Shown here: piece by piece, positions 48,886 to 59,822 of the stretch | Numbering within the stretch: position 1 is the stretch's first letter | Layout: every line of letters begins with the position of its first letter | Assembly (NCBI GenBank): GCA_017591395.1 | Contig: WEDG01005259.1 | Span: forward strand, 208,655-272,654 | DNA from: Schistocephalus solidus | Taxonomy: Eukaryota; Platyhelminthes; Cestoda; Diphyllobothriidea; Diphyllobothriidae | Reading direction: 5' to 3' | DNA: 64,000 nt | Made by a program: the position numbers and the translations under genes | The notes under the pieces: model-generated | Seen by the model: the letters and a program-made list of their open reading frames with translations, nothing else | Database searches by the model: none | What the model was told of the DNA's origin: nothing

Positions 48886-50470
48886 GCATGTAATCAATGG
48901 AACACTACTTCCTTTTCAGGCAAAACGGACACAAGCACTCTTGCGAAAGGTTTGATTTACACTATTAACGCGAAAAGTCAACGAGAGAGGATAGTTGGTA
49001 ACCCATGAGCATGACTGGACGTTCACCGCCAACCAAGCCCCGAGTCAGATGCAATTATTTTGTCAGTTGCTGCCAAAGTGCTGAGGACGTAAATAAACCT
49101 TACGACCGAACCATCATCTAAAAACAATGTAGAACATAAGGGGAAATGTCGCTATGCCAACGACAGCCAGTAACACGCGGGCGCAAACACGGCATTGCCA
49201 TGGCAACATGTTTTTTTGGGATAAGTTATATTAACACCCGGGTCGATCGACCAACTATTCGACTCCGCTCGAAAAAGGCATGCAAGGTGGCACAGGACCT
49301 CCCACTGAAAAGAGGCAAAGATTTTGGCGGATTTATAATGTACTCGAGTAAGAAAAACCGACTGAAATAATGCTGATCACTAGTATAAGCTTTCCTTTGA
49401 CGAGGTAGACACACAGTGAGGTAATTTTCCACTACGTTGTTTTCACTCCACTGCATGTTTTCCGTCTTTAAGGGCGACTAGGATGTTCGGACTAAGAGGT
49501 AGGCCCCAGTTGTAACTATCATCGATAGTTGGAAACTTGTCTTCAAGTACATCGATGAAGGTATAGAGGTGATGGGCGTTACGAATATTAGCGAAATTTA
49601 TTAAGCGCCACCTGTTAGGGTATAACAACAACCTATTTCTACTGCCATAAAAGACATAGACCTGCAGACTTAAGGCTAATGAAAAATTGCCCACTTTTTA
49701 TTTTCACAGGCGTTGAAAGTCTCGTCTACAATCAGAATTTTGTCTGCGCACAACTTTTGTTGTTTGATAGCTCTGCTAGCCTAACTTATCAGGCAAAGCC
49801 ACCAACTCCGTTTGCTCCATCTAAACTTTACGGACCACGATGGGCTTCAAGTTATTATGGACCCTCGTCATGGCATTGTGGGACTAAAAATGGGGATTAA
49901 TAATCACTATTTTTCGAGTAATAAAGTTCTTCATTAAACCTTTGATGTTTTCCCTTTTTCCTCAATCAGAGTCCAACTTAAAAGTCCCGACAACGTTGAG
50001 CCTAATTACATTTATATTTGATGTAGATCTACGCGACAGTTTGAAGCACCGTAGGTCAATTTCTGTCGGAAGCCAACACTTTACGGAGTTGATTTGGTTG
50101 TATAACTAGCATTCAATGCAGAGAGCGAAAAGGTTCGGCGAGTTCAGTTAACGAATTCCAGCAATTTCCGAAAATGTGGGCATAAAGGTTTCTTTTTAAC
50201 TATTCTCGCGATAACTGTATCTGCGATAGATACAGATCCCTACTTTCCAGGTTTCTTAAGGCAAGTGGTCAAAATACGAGTTCATCATTCTAACAGGCGA
50301 CTGCGTATGCTTTAGAACTGACAGTATTAAAAGAAACGAGATTCATCGAATGCGGAATGTTCTCGCAGGCGTTCAAATGAAGGAGCAAACTGGTGCCAAT
50401 ATGAACGAAACCTTATATAAAGGAGATAAAAATGGACAAGGAGAATATGATGTATATTATAGTCACTTAC

Positions 50471-50564
50471 ATGATCCAATAGTTCCCTGGCATTCTTCTG
50501 GTTGTCTTCCAATGAAAGGAGCTGAGCAAGGGCCTCTAGTCGTTGGTGGTGAGCTGGATAGATT
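50471..50564 (-). CDS. RALGDS: RalGEF exon 7 (CDC25 domain)
   Basis: An excellent acceptor (a long T/C tract ending TTGCTTAG at 50565) and a perfect donor CAT|GTAAGT (50470) bound 94 nt. One base completes the codon from exon 6 and then 31 codons follow: 'IYPAHHQRLEALAQLLSLED' and 'NQKNARELLDH'. In RalGDS this is the FxxFxxLSeIFSdENNYSLSRELL helix pair. The distance from the tryptophan of exon 6 to 'RELL' here equals that in RalGDS without gaps. The overlapping plus-strand reading frame (50350-50568) looks protein-like but has no recognised similarity and is taken as a shadow. Confidence 0.75.
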
Positions 50565-52949
50565 CTAAGCAAAAAGACAGATAAACAAGTAAGTAGAAAT
50601 AGGAGACCACGCAACGCTATGTCACTTCAAACGAGTTGTGAGGTTGCTCTGAACAGTTCCCGAAGAAAGCTTGCGACGTACAAGGCTTATATATGGGAAC
50701 GTGTAAAACTATTATTCTGTATGTTCTCTTCGAGCAAGCGCTAAAACTCTGAGTGCGTAATAAATTGGAGTTAGACGGAAAAAATATCATCTCACTGACT
50801 TCCTGGATTATACAAGAAGGTGAGATGAAGTAACCGGTTTTTCATACCCTCCCCTCATAGTTCCCATCGCACTGAGATGGATCACATTGGTCCTATTTTA
50901 TGGAGTAATGATAAACACAAGCTTTGTTTTGCATGTGCTGATAACAATAATAACCAAAAATGAAACCTACAGAGGGGAAGTGTGACCCAGGGAATTATGG
51001 TATTGATAAGTTGAGGACATTCTGAGCAAGGATTTGGAAATTTTCTATTGTAGAGCTATGTGTCTCTGTGGGGCATAATTTTTTTAGAATGCTTTTAACT
51101 GCAAAGCACACTTACCACCGCTTAAACCAGTCTGTAACTGTGCGCTCCCAGTATGTTGCCCTGTGTCCAGATGTGACTTAGAACCAGGCTGTCACGATAC
51201 ACTTCAATTGATCACAACTTCGAATGATAAATACGCATCCAACCGAGTCTTCTGTTACTGAAAAAAAACACTCAGGAGCGCACAGAAATCATACAGACAA
51301 TGATTAAACGATGGCTATGCGTATCGGCTTTCAAATTATTGATAAGAGTTTTAGCTAACATACTATCTCGTGTTCCTACCTACGCGCTCTTTGTCGCAAA
51401 CCGATGGCTTAGTAAGTATCCATTGTAGGTAGCTAGTATTGACATTTACTGTTATTTTGAAATGACTTTATTGTCCAACATCCAGTCGAAGCAGGTCATA
51501 CAACTAATATTTGTAGGCCCTTCCCAAAACAAAGAACCCAAGGTCGTCTATTTCAATTAGCCACCGTGAAACGAAGGCAGTCACGTATCTCACAATAGCG
51601 TGGACGTGCTCGAATGCATGCACGAATAACAAGGAAAGCGGGCAACGAAACTTATCGGTACGCGCACAAATTCCATTCATAAGCCTCAACGCAGTGGGGC
51701 AAAAAAGAAGAGAACAATCCTGGTTTTAATAAAAAAAACCACGATCGCCATTAAGTATCTGAAGTTTCTTAATAGTTCGAACGTACTTTGCCCGTAATCT
51801 GGAAGACTGCTTCCATGGAATATACACCAAAGGACCATTTTCAAACTGAATTCTACGTGTGGTGCTTTATTCGCTCGTTTTTTTTTTACATGGACAGGCA
51901 GCATTTACAGTTAAAACTTTAGATTAATTAGCTAAGCCGACTCTTCTAATTAAATTAGTATTTCTAAACAACCTAATATTAATTTGTAAACCACATAAGC
52001 CTTATTTTTAAGAACGGTCACTTCTTTGCTGCTGTAAAACTTTGGGGGACGCAATGTGGGATGATATCGCTTAACGAGCCTTTTCTTGCGAAATCCGTGA
52101 GTTTTAGGGCACGTAATTTATCTGCACAACTATTATCACACTTCCTTTAGAAGGGAAATACCAGAAAATGCGGACCACTCCCTTTATGACAGACTCTGAC
52201 TATAAAGTAAGCACAACTGATGATGCAAGTTAGTGATGAAATCTAATTGCCCGGGAGTTCTCCCACATGATCAGAGAGGTCCATCAAATGCTCCGACACT
52301 TGCATGGAGTATCTCATTGATGAGCGAACCTTTAATCTTCAACCAGTTCATTCTATAAAAGTCTCTAAAATAAAATAACTTATCTTCTATTAACCTACAA
52401 TTATATGTTTAAAACTCGAAAGGTGCTAGCTAGTGTGCTGAGATCGTCCTTGAGATCGCAAGGTAAGTTTTTAAGGCGTCCTCTTTTGTGTTGTCTTTAA
52501 AGTAGTCCTCATAAATGCAATAAGCAGCATGGAAAGTCTCAAATGATTGGAAAAGGTACTTGCTCACAATGAAAAATGCGTTGATGGGGTAAACGGTCTG
52601 GTCAGCCATCGCGTGAACTCTCATTCTGTAATCTTGATTTGGCATTTCAGAAAACTAACACTTAAATGTGTTGGGTTAAATGTGCGTGACTTTTGACTTC
52701 AATCCAACTCAGCCACACAATGTCGTAGAAAATGATTATCATAGGCAAGGAAGGTCGCTCTTCTATGTTACTCATATGTTTTGCCCACTGGTCACTTCAA
52801 TGAAGCCTGGTTGGAGGATACCGCTGTTTTACTAAATATTTTGAGTAGTTTCGTTTGCAAAAGACAACAAAGTTTACAAGAAGTGAAAAAAGGATTAAAT
52901 AAATCTAAAAGTGCACAAACAAATCATAGATAAAACTTGCATTTCGAAC

Positions 52950-53044
52950 TGATTCCAAGATTGCCGGAGCGACTGGATGGCACAGCTTTGGAGAGCCGTG
53001 ATGACGGCTTTAAATGCAGAAAAACTTCTCAGATCCCGTAACCT
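52950..53044 (-). CDS. RALGDS: RalGEF exon 6 (CDC25 core)
   Basis: The exon begins after TTTTGATGTTTCAG (ends 53045) and encodes 'RLRDLRSFSAFKAVITALQS' followed by 'CAIQSLRQSWN'. This is the highly conserved RasGEF stretch cxxLkNFsSlxAIlsALqSxxIxRLkkTW. I end the exon at CA|GTTCGA (52949), a weak donor, because it leaves two bases that fit exon 7 and gives a gapless 37-residue alignment to RalGDS across the junction. A second possible donor 13 nt further on (CAA|GTTTTA) would put exon 7 out of frame. Length 95 nt. Confidence 0.9.
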
Positions 53045-53614
53045 CTGAAACATCAAAAACCAAGGGTAAATTTTAAGAAGTCATTTCCTGCGACTTTGTG
53101 AATCAAATATCATCAAATACCATTGACGGTTTCTTACCTGCTAAATCTCCTTGATGCAGTTTTGGGATAACTAAGGGTTGTCAACCCAACATGATGTTGC
53201 AAAGAATACCTTCATAAATGATCGCTTTTGTACAATGGTTTGCCTTCTTTGTCACCAGCCAGGACTAATCGAGACGCCTTTCTGAATCAAAGATAATTCA
53301 GGCCTGGCATGGCTAGTTTTAAAACCGGAACGGTTATTAAGTTGACTTTCAATAAGTAAGTGGCGCCAAGTAGTAGCTATCAATCAATGACAGATGAATT
53401 TCTGAGAGTGTCTCTATGAACACGTCTGTTTGTGCAGAAAACTGGCAATTTGTTCACATCTTGCAATTCAGAACAACGGATTTGTGGGTAGGTATATGGA
53501 GCGTTGTACATATACACGCTCGATGACCAAGTAATCCGAGTTCGAATCCCAGGTCCCCGAATCAATGGTTGGGTGTGACTTATTAACCGCCGTTATACCA
53601 GTACTTCAGGTCTG

Positions 53615-53885
53615 AATGATCTGGGATTCGAACCCGGGTTCTTTGCTACAGAGCGTTTCAAAGTCAAATGTTCTACCATTGAGCCACGGGCCGGTTATTT
53701 TGTCGTTCATGATCAGGTATGGAACTTTACCTTTCCCTTGTGCTTTCAAACTAAGTTCAGAACCCTTGCAGGCAGTCGCATGGTGACCAGTAGTGATATA
53801 AGAAGAAGTATCGACAGAGAAGTTGGACCAGGAAGACCAATCCTGGTTTATTATTTGTTGTCAGCCAGACATACCCACCGCTAGA
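53615..53885 (-). mobile_element. tRNA-derived SINE, diverged copy 3
   Basis: Minus strand: box A 'cgtggctcaatggtagaac', an anticodon-like loop 'actttgaa' resembling tRNA-Gln(TTG), and box B 'ggttcgaatccca'. About 165 bases away, on the plus strand, 'gttgtcagccagacataccc' matches the SINE body of copies 1 and 2, but on the upstream side. Order and spacing are not those of copies 1 and 2, so two insertions or a rearrangement are possible. A plus-strand box B ('gagttcgaatccca') lies at 53539-53555. Confidence 0.5.
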
Positions 53886-54230
53886 TTTCAAAGAACTGGA
53901 ACTGTGACTCAGTTTCTTTTTTCCTTGAAAGTAATCTAGTCCGGCACACTATTTGTAAGCCTGCAGGAAACAACCCAGACACAGTACTCTGATGCCGGAA
54001 ACGGGGAAGCATATGAAACGGCGGTGAAGATATATTTCGGTTCATCAACTCGCTTCACCTCCTTCTTTGACTTCTTCGGTGAAGACAATCAACCACTGTG
54101 GAATAACCACGTAATGCCCATTCTACAAACAAGTAGTACTACAAGTAGTATGAATCTTATATGGCAAAGACTTTATACCGTACTTCCGACATAGGTACTA
54201 GCTTAAAGCCCAGACACGTGTTTCGCCGAT

Positions 54231-54233
<3 letters not shown>

Positions 54234-54313
<80 letters not shown>
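54234..54313. repeat. (TA)40 microsatellite
   Basis: An uninterrupted TA dinucleotide run of 80 bp inside intron 5 of the RalGEF gene. It produces false Ile-Tyr open frames on both strands (54157-54427), which should not be annotated as proteins. Confidence 0.98.
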
Positions 54314-54315
<2 letters not shown>

Positions 54316-55089
54316 AGAGCATAACCATTCGAAGCACCTGCCCATACGAATTGATGTACAAATACTCAATTTACTCTTTCAGTTCCCTGCATTTTTTTTC
54401 TTAGTTTGTTTAGGCCCGAGAGAGTAAGGGTTCAAAACCGAGTTATAGCTGGACTATTATTTTTTGCGTTTAATCCTTGAAGGGTTAGTTTTTACAAGAA
54501 GCGCCTGGGTTTCAACGTCTATGTGTATGGGAACTGACAACTGTAAATCCAGAACGAAGGCATCCTCTTGGGCAATTTTTAAATTTCATCGAATTAAATT
54601 CATTATCTGCAAAATGGGTGAGTAACTTGCTGAAAGCAGCGATGGAAATAAGGATAGCTATGCAGTAAATGTCAAGAGAGTGAAAATGAATCTCATATAA
54701 AAGTTAACGAAAGCTCACACGCATTAACTAAAACAGAAGGCCTTAAAGGTAGCGGGTGATCTATCGAGAAAAAAATAGTACAGACAGGAAGGTAAGAAAA
54801 AATCGGGAAAATTAGTAGGTATTATACAAGATGAAGATGGTAAATTAATGGAAGATAAAAGGAAAGGCCGACAAAGGGACGAAATAAAAGGGACTTGAGA
54901 GAGAAACGGGAGAATAAAGTGAAAACTGGTGAGAGGAGGGACGAAGAGAGATTAAAAAATGAAGATAAGGCAAGAGAAGATATATGGAGGACGAGGAGGA
55001 GGACGATCAGGCGGAGGAGAAGGAGATGGAGGGAAATACCATTCAATGTGCTGATGAAGAATAGTCAAACTGAGAAAGAGAAAACGTAC

Positions 55090-55461
55090 TGCAGTTACAG
55101 ACACCCACTTTGCGATGCGATCGGTGCGCTGGGCCAGACCGGATTCTTGCTGCTGAGAACTCTCGACAGCGGCATCGACAACTGCTGCTTTCAGTGCTTG
55201 CGATGTCACCGCTTCCCCGCGTCTCAAGTAATTACCCGTAAAGGAGACGGATGCAGACGTGAGTGCAAGCGTAGACGCGAAGGATGGATTGTCGAAAAAA
55301 GAGGAGACTTGGCTGTGCGAGTTCGGAGGAGACTCAAGTATGGTTGTTATGACAAGACGGTAAACCTGATTAAATTGTTTAATCGTTGGCTCAATAGTCG
55401 GCGCTGGACGCTGTCGAACATAGTTGAGACAGTCCGGGGGAAAGACATTAGAGAAGAGAAC
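55090..55461 (-). CDS. RALGDS: RalGEF exon 5 (CDC25 core with a long insertion)
   Basis: This exon is exactly 372 nt (124 codons), from acceptor CATGTAG (ends 55462) to donor GCA|GTACGT (55089), phase zero at both ends. Residues 1-44 begin 'VLFSNVFPPDCLNYVRQRPA' and continue 'PTIEPTIKQFNQVYRLVITT'. The family equivalents are ELFxxVxPxxCL and APTIxxTxxQFNxVxxxVIT. Residues 111-124, 'QRTDRIAKWVSVTA', match the RAxVIexWIxVA helix. Between them sits an insertion of about 66 residues, Ser/Ala-rich, where human RalGDS has about ten. The plus-strand ORF over the same bases (54895-55509) is a shadow: its only features are Arg/Glu runs from polypurine DNA. Among the best-supported exons. Confidence 0.92.
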
Positions 55462-55701
55462 CTACATGGATTTGAGTATATTGAACTTTACCACGAGATC
55501 AAGCGGTAATGAACTTTAAGCAGGTTTTGAGTTACGAATAATGCAGCAAATTATCATCATATATAAAATAAGAAATATTATCATTAATAATGGGTTGTAA
55601 TCAGACCTCAGAATGCAATTTCGCCCAGAGGGACGTTAAATCAGATCTTAAGCTATGCGGTTCATATGAGACATATATATGTGTGAAGAAACAATCCTTA
55701 C

Positions 55702-55820
55702 CTTGTCCTGATAAGTCAATTGCTCTGCTAGCTCGGTAACACTGAAGTCAGCGAAAGATGGTAAGTGAAGAGAGGTCTTTGTCAGCGTGTTTTTGAGCAA
55801 ACCTTTTAAATTGGAATAAA
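55702..55820 (-). CDS. RALGDS: RalGEF exon 4 (start of CDC25/RasGEF domain)
   Basis: This 119-nt exon lies between an acceptor ending at 55821 (weak pyrimidine tract) and a consensus donor AAG|GTAAGG at 55701. The preceding intron is 128 nt. The exon encodes 39 whole codons ending 'FADFSVTELAEQLTYQDK'. The string FsxxElAeQLTxxD is the opening helix of RasGEF catalytic domains (RalGDS has 'LVAEQFTLMD' at this point). The entry phase (two bases after the single base left by exon 3) and exit phase (zero) both fit the neighbours. The frame stays open into the following intron for some 20 codons, which hides the splice. Confidence 0.85.
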
Positions 55821-55948
55821 CTCCATGATAGAATTTAGCAATCGTGCAAAATATGAATTGAATTAAATTAAAGGAATATATGCTTTTACAGCACTCATAG
55901 AAAACAGAAAAAGTAGCAGCTTGCACTAAATCACTCAGAAACTCTCAC

Positions 55949-56313
55949 TTTTATCAGGTAAAGCACATGCTCCCTCAGCACTGACTTCCTTGAAAAGGCC
56001 AGCATTCAGACAATAACGTTCGAGGAGACTACCAATTTTGTGACAAAGTCTCTCAAAGTTGTAAGCGAGGTCCACCTGTTGAGGCTTCGTAATTGACATG
56101 ACAGCAACCTTAGCCTTTGATACATATTCAACTGAGGTCTTTCGTTTTGAGGAAGAACGTGACGTTTGTGTTAAATGGGTGCTGGGCAAAACGTCAGCAA
56201 ACACATTAAGCCAATGGGAGCCAACAGAGTAGAGGTAGTTGAGATCATCGAATTCTGGTGGTGAATAGAAAACTTCCGCGTATGGAGAATCCAACCAGCA
56301 GGTCAACAATTTA
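55949..56313 (-). CDS. RALGDS: RalGEF exon 3 (end of REM domain and linker)
   Basis: This 365-nt exon starts after TTTAGATTCCTCAG (ends 56314) and ends at donor AAA|GTGAGA (55948). Its 121 codons begin with 'LLTCWLDSPYAEVFYSPPEF', which matches the RalGDS segment with a tryptophan-leucine-aspartate, then a phenylalanine and 'PP(D/E)F' near the end of REM. The remaining 90 or so residues are a linker with a Ser/Lys-rich patch (SRSSSKRK) and predicted helical segments. An AUG-less frame with a TTG at 56309 can be mistaken for a start; the exon simply runs in from the acceptor. The acceptor and the first 12 coding bases lie inside the tandem repeat at 56302-57747. Confidence 0.8.
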
Positions 56314-57747
56314 CTGAGGAATCTAAATGCAGGATAAGTATGTGTACTATTACAGAATGTACCATGAAAAAATGGAAGTGTTTGTGCGCATTCATTTCCA
56401 GATAATTCACAATATTTAGGTTAATCAGTTTGTTCAGATTTTCTTCACCAATTTAATGGAAATCTAACGAATAAATTAAGCGAATGAATTAAACTTGGAA
56501 CTGTGGCCCTAAAAACTTGAAGAATATTATCACACGCGAAGGTAAAAATTCATTTGCATTGGAGAAAAATGCCAATGCAAAAAGCATGCAGTCAACAATT
56601 TACTGAGGAATCTAAATGCAGGATAAAGTATGTGTACTATTACAGAATGTACCATGAAAAAATGGAAGTGTTTGTGCGCATTCATTTCCAGATAATTCAC
56701 AATATTTAGGTTAATCAGTTTGTTCAGATTTTCTTCACCAATTTAATGGAAATCTAACGAATAAAATTAAGCGAATGAATTAAACTTGGAACTGTGGCCC
56801 TAAAAACTTGAAGAATATTATCACACGCGAAGGTAAAAATTCATTTGCATTGGAGAAAAATGCCAATGCAAAAGCATGCAGTCAACAATTTACTGAGGAA
56901 TCTAAATGCAGGATAAGTATGTGTACTATTACAGAATGTACCATGAAAAAATGGAAGTGTTTGTGCGCATTCATTTCCAGATAATTCACAATATTTAGGT
57001 TAATCAGTTTGTTCAGATTTTCTTCACCAATTTAATGGAAATCTAACGAATAAATTAAGCGAATGAATTAAACTTGGAACTGTGGCCCTAAAAACTTGAA
57101 GAATATTATCACACGCGAAGGTAAAAATTCATTTGCATTGGAGAAAAATGCCAATGCAAAAGCATGCAGTCAACAATTTACTGAGGAATCTAAATGCAGG
57201 ATAAGTATGTGTACTATTACAGAATGTACCATGAAAAAATGGAAGTGTTTGTGCGCATTCATTTTCAGATAATTCACAATATTTAGGTTAATCAGTTTGT
57301 TCAGATTTTTCTTCACCAATTTAATGGAAATCTAACGAATAAATTAAGCGAATGAATTAAACTTGGAACTGTGGCCCCTAAAAACTTGAAGAATATTATC
57401 ACACGCGAAGGTAAAAATTCATTTGCATTGGAGAAAAATGCCAATGCAAAAAGCATGCAGTCAACAATTTACTGAGGAATCTAAATGCAGGATAAGTATG
57501 TGTACTATTACAGAATGTACCATGAAAAAATGGAAGTGTTTGTGCGCATTCATTTCCAGATAATTCACAATATTTAGGTTAATCAGTTTGTTCAGATTTT
57601 CTTCACCAATTTAATGGAAATCTTACGAATAAATTAAGCGAATGAATTAAACTTGGAACTGTGGCCCTAAAAACTTGAAGAATATTATCACACGCGAAGG
57701 TAAAAATTCATTTGCATTGGAGAAAAATGCCAATGCAAAAGCATGCA
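56302..57747. repeat. Five-copy 289-bp tandem array containing a splice acceptor
   Basis: Unit starts are at 56302, 56591, 56881, 57169 and 57460, giving periods of 288-291 bp; the array ends at 57747. Copies are nearly identical, differing by single-base indels in A or T runs and rare substitutions, so expansion is recent. Each unit ends with a perfect 10-bp inverted repeat (TTTGCATTGG, 9-nt loop, CCAATGCAAA). The first unit overlaps the acceptor and first 12 coding bases of RalGEF exon 3, so every unit carries a copy of that acceptor. It is not a CRISPR array: the unit is long, AT-rich, contiguous and has no spacers. Confidence 0.97.
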
Positions 57748-57749
57748 GT

Positions 57750-59720
57750 CTGGGACCATACAAATGCACACGAATAACCAAAGGATTTAAATCACGGAAA
57801 GTAAGAAATATTTAAAATCAGGAACATCGTGGAGCAAAGTAATAAATATTTATTATGCCTCAAATATTATCGAGACCAGCTTAAAAGAATTATGGTGAAC
57901 AAGAAGTTCTATTGAAAATCGTCTACCACGTATACCAGGAATAAGGGAACTGATGACTAAAGTGCTTTCTAAGACAGAACCTTAGTAAACATTACAAGGT
58001 CATTTAGAAGCAACATGACAATTATTAAATGTCATTGTGACGTATACCCGACGGTATGGCAGTTGATGTGCAGCTGGAATTCATTCAATTATTCATTTTA
58101 ATCCCCTTTAAACTGGTTATTATTGTGAAAGATTAAAAATCTGATCACGCTAAAAGAGTCCACTCCTATAAACAAAATCGAACGATTTTGACATAATGAG
58201 ATGTATTATTTGAAGCGCGCAGGAAGTGAACTTAATACCAACAGAAACAAAATGAAGCACAGATTATTGGAATGTATGGAGGTACATCAAAAGCGTCACC
58301 TTTATTGAAGCTATTTCCAAAACCACTCTAAACATTTTTCCATTATTAATAAAAAACAACTGGTGGACTCGAGGAAGCCGAAATTCCGTATCCTGTGCAC
58401 GCCACTTTTGTTTTAAGAAACGCCCAGTGCCACGCAATAAAGCTCCTCCGTCAGCCCTGTGATATATCAGACGCAGTTGACTTCTTAATCTTTAGTTCCA
58501 ATTCCCAAGGTCAGGAAAGGCTGTCTTTCAATCTATCCATAGAACTGGAGATGCATGCTGTGAGCTTTTTTCCAACATAGCCATATTTGGATTCCTCAGG
58601 AACTTCAATACTAACTATTTGAGCTGTGCTTGAAGTCACAAGCGAGGCGAATTCCATTCAAATAATAAATAACAGAACTGTGTCAATGGCTACAACAGGA
58701 GAAAGTAACCGCATCTAAGTAAGCAGAAAATAGGAGAAACCTTTCTGACACATAGTAATCGAGGCAATCAAAGAAAGACAACAGTTGGTAAATTGAAGTT
58801 GCTTTCTTGATGTTTTGTGTTGTCTTTGGGTGATACCAAATCGCTCTGAGACCTAATATATACGTTTGAATACATTCGTTTCTCTTAATTATTTTATCTA
58901 TAAAAAATGTTATAGCTCATTTTTGGTATTTGTCACCACTGTATAATTTTTTTTATCAATAACTCGGAGGATTAAAGAACGGTAAATGCCCTTTTGTTTA
59001 CCCTTTATCTGTTTTATTTGGGGAAGGATCTAACGTTTTTCTTTATGAATCTTGCCTGTCGTTTTCGTTCTGTTGAATCCCCCAATATGTATAGACACAC
59101 TGCGCTTTCATTATTGCCACAACATCAGCTAGTTCGTTTCTATATGTCTGCTAAATTTTAAAATCCTAATTTGTCTTCGATTACACGAAATATCCTCTTA
59201 AAGTTGCATTATTGTAATTATGATTATAAATGTCTGGATTCTAGCTAAAAGGCACCGAGCCCAATTTGCAAACTTTGATGGCTATGAATGTAATTTTCAC
59301 CGTGAAAAATTAAAATAAATTTTTCAACGAATGACATATAATTGCTTTAAAATAATGCTTCATCCGACGCAGGGAAATCCTGACTAACGGATAAAATTGG
59401 TTGATCAGTAAAATTGCAATTTAGCGGAGCACCAGACAAGGTTTGTGAATATTTATTACAAATCATTGTTTTAACAGAGTTAAAACATCATTCTCAGCGT
59501 TGAATGAAGCATATCATAAAAATTAATAGCATTGAAAACAGCAAATATACTATTTGTTAAAAAATAAATTTCTCCGAGCCGTGGACAAGTGTATGTAAAA
59601 AAAACTCATTTGTGAAATATTATTTCGAGCGGTTGGCCAGATTTTATGTTAAATATCCAAAATAAATGTCCAGGATTGCATAAAATTTCATGAAAAGTAA
59701 GTAAGGATAAAATTAACTTA
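57750..59720. other. AT-rich intronic DNA (RalGEF intron 2)
   Basis: From the end of the tandem array to exon 2. It is AT-rich and mostly stop-dense in all frames. The plus-strand frame 58395-58580 shows no similarity. I see no further REM exon here; the phase fit of exon 2 to exon 3 does not need one. Confidence 0.5.
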
Positions 59721-59721
59721 C

Positions 59722-59781
59722 CTTAAAATATTGTACTTCTGGCTGGCCCATAAGCATTGATCAAAACAAGAACTCCAAAAC
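59722..59781 (-). CDS. RALGDS: RalGEF exon 2 (short REM exon)
   Basis: A 60-nt exon lies between acceptor TTCTTCCCAAAG (ends 59782) and a strong donor AAG|GTAAGT (59721). The intron before it would be only 41 nt, a size known for flatworm genes. The one-base entry phase completes the codon left by exon 1, and only this frame is open ('FWSSCFDQCLWASQKYNIL'). It exits with two bases, which fits the one-base entry of exon 3. The position corresponds to the middle of the REM domain, which is poorly conserved in the family, so support comes from splice sites and phase rather than similarity. Confidence 0.55.
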
Positions 59782-59822
59782 CTTTGGGAAGAAATTTAAT
59801 AGGTAACACTCTATATCTTTAC

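Noticed and set aside
49443..49640. Minus-strand frame with 'WRLINFANIRNAHHLY' after a good acceptor, considered as the LINF exon
   Set aside because: The exon at 27197-27370 matches the family over its whole length. A third chance 'LINF' occurs at 9510-9725, showing the short motif is not diagnostic.
50350..50568. Plus-strand frame with 'GEYDVYYSHLHDPIVPWHSS'
   Set aside because: It looks protein-like but is antisense to RalGEF exon 7, which has stronger splice sites and family similarity.
52430..52645. Minus-strand frame 'MADQTVYPINAFFIVSKYLF' considered as a RalGEF exon
   Set aside because: It has protein-like composition and could follow exon 6 in phase, but the exon at 50471-50564 aligns without gaps at that point and has better splice sites.
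54157..54427. Ile-Tyr repeat proteins on both strands
   Set aside because: Produced by translation of the (TA)40 microsatellite.
54895..55509. Plus-strand ORF of 204 codons, one of the longest on this side of the window
   Set aside because: It is antisense to RalGEF exon 5, whose minus-strand translation has clear RasGEF motifs. The ORF is Arg/Glu-rich from polypurine DNA and has no domain.
56302..57747. Regular repeats considered as a CRISPR array
   Set aside because: Units are 289 bp, contiguous and without spacers, in a eukaryotic intron.
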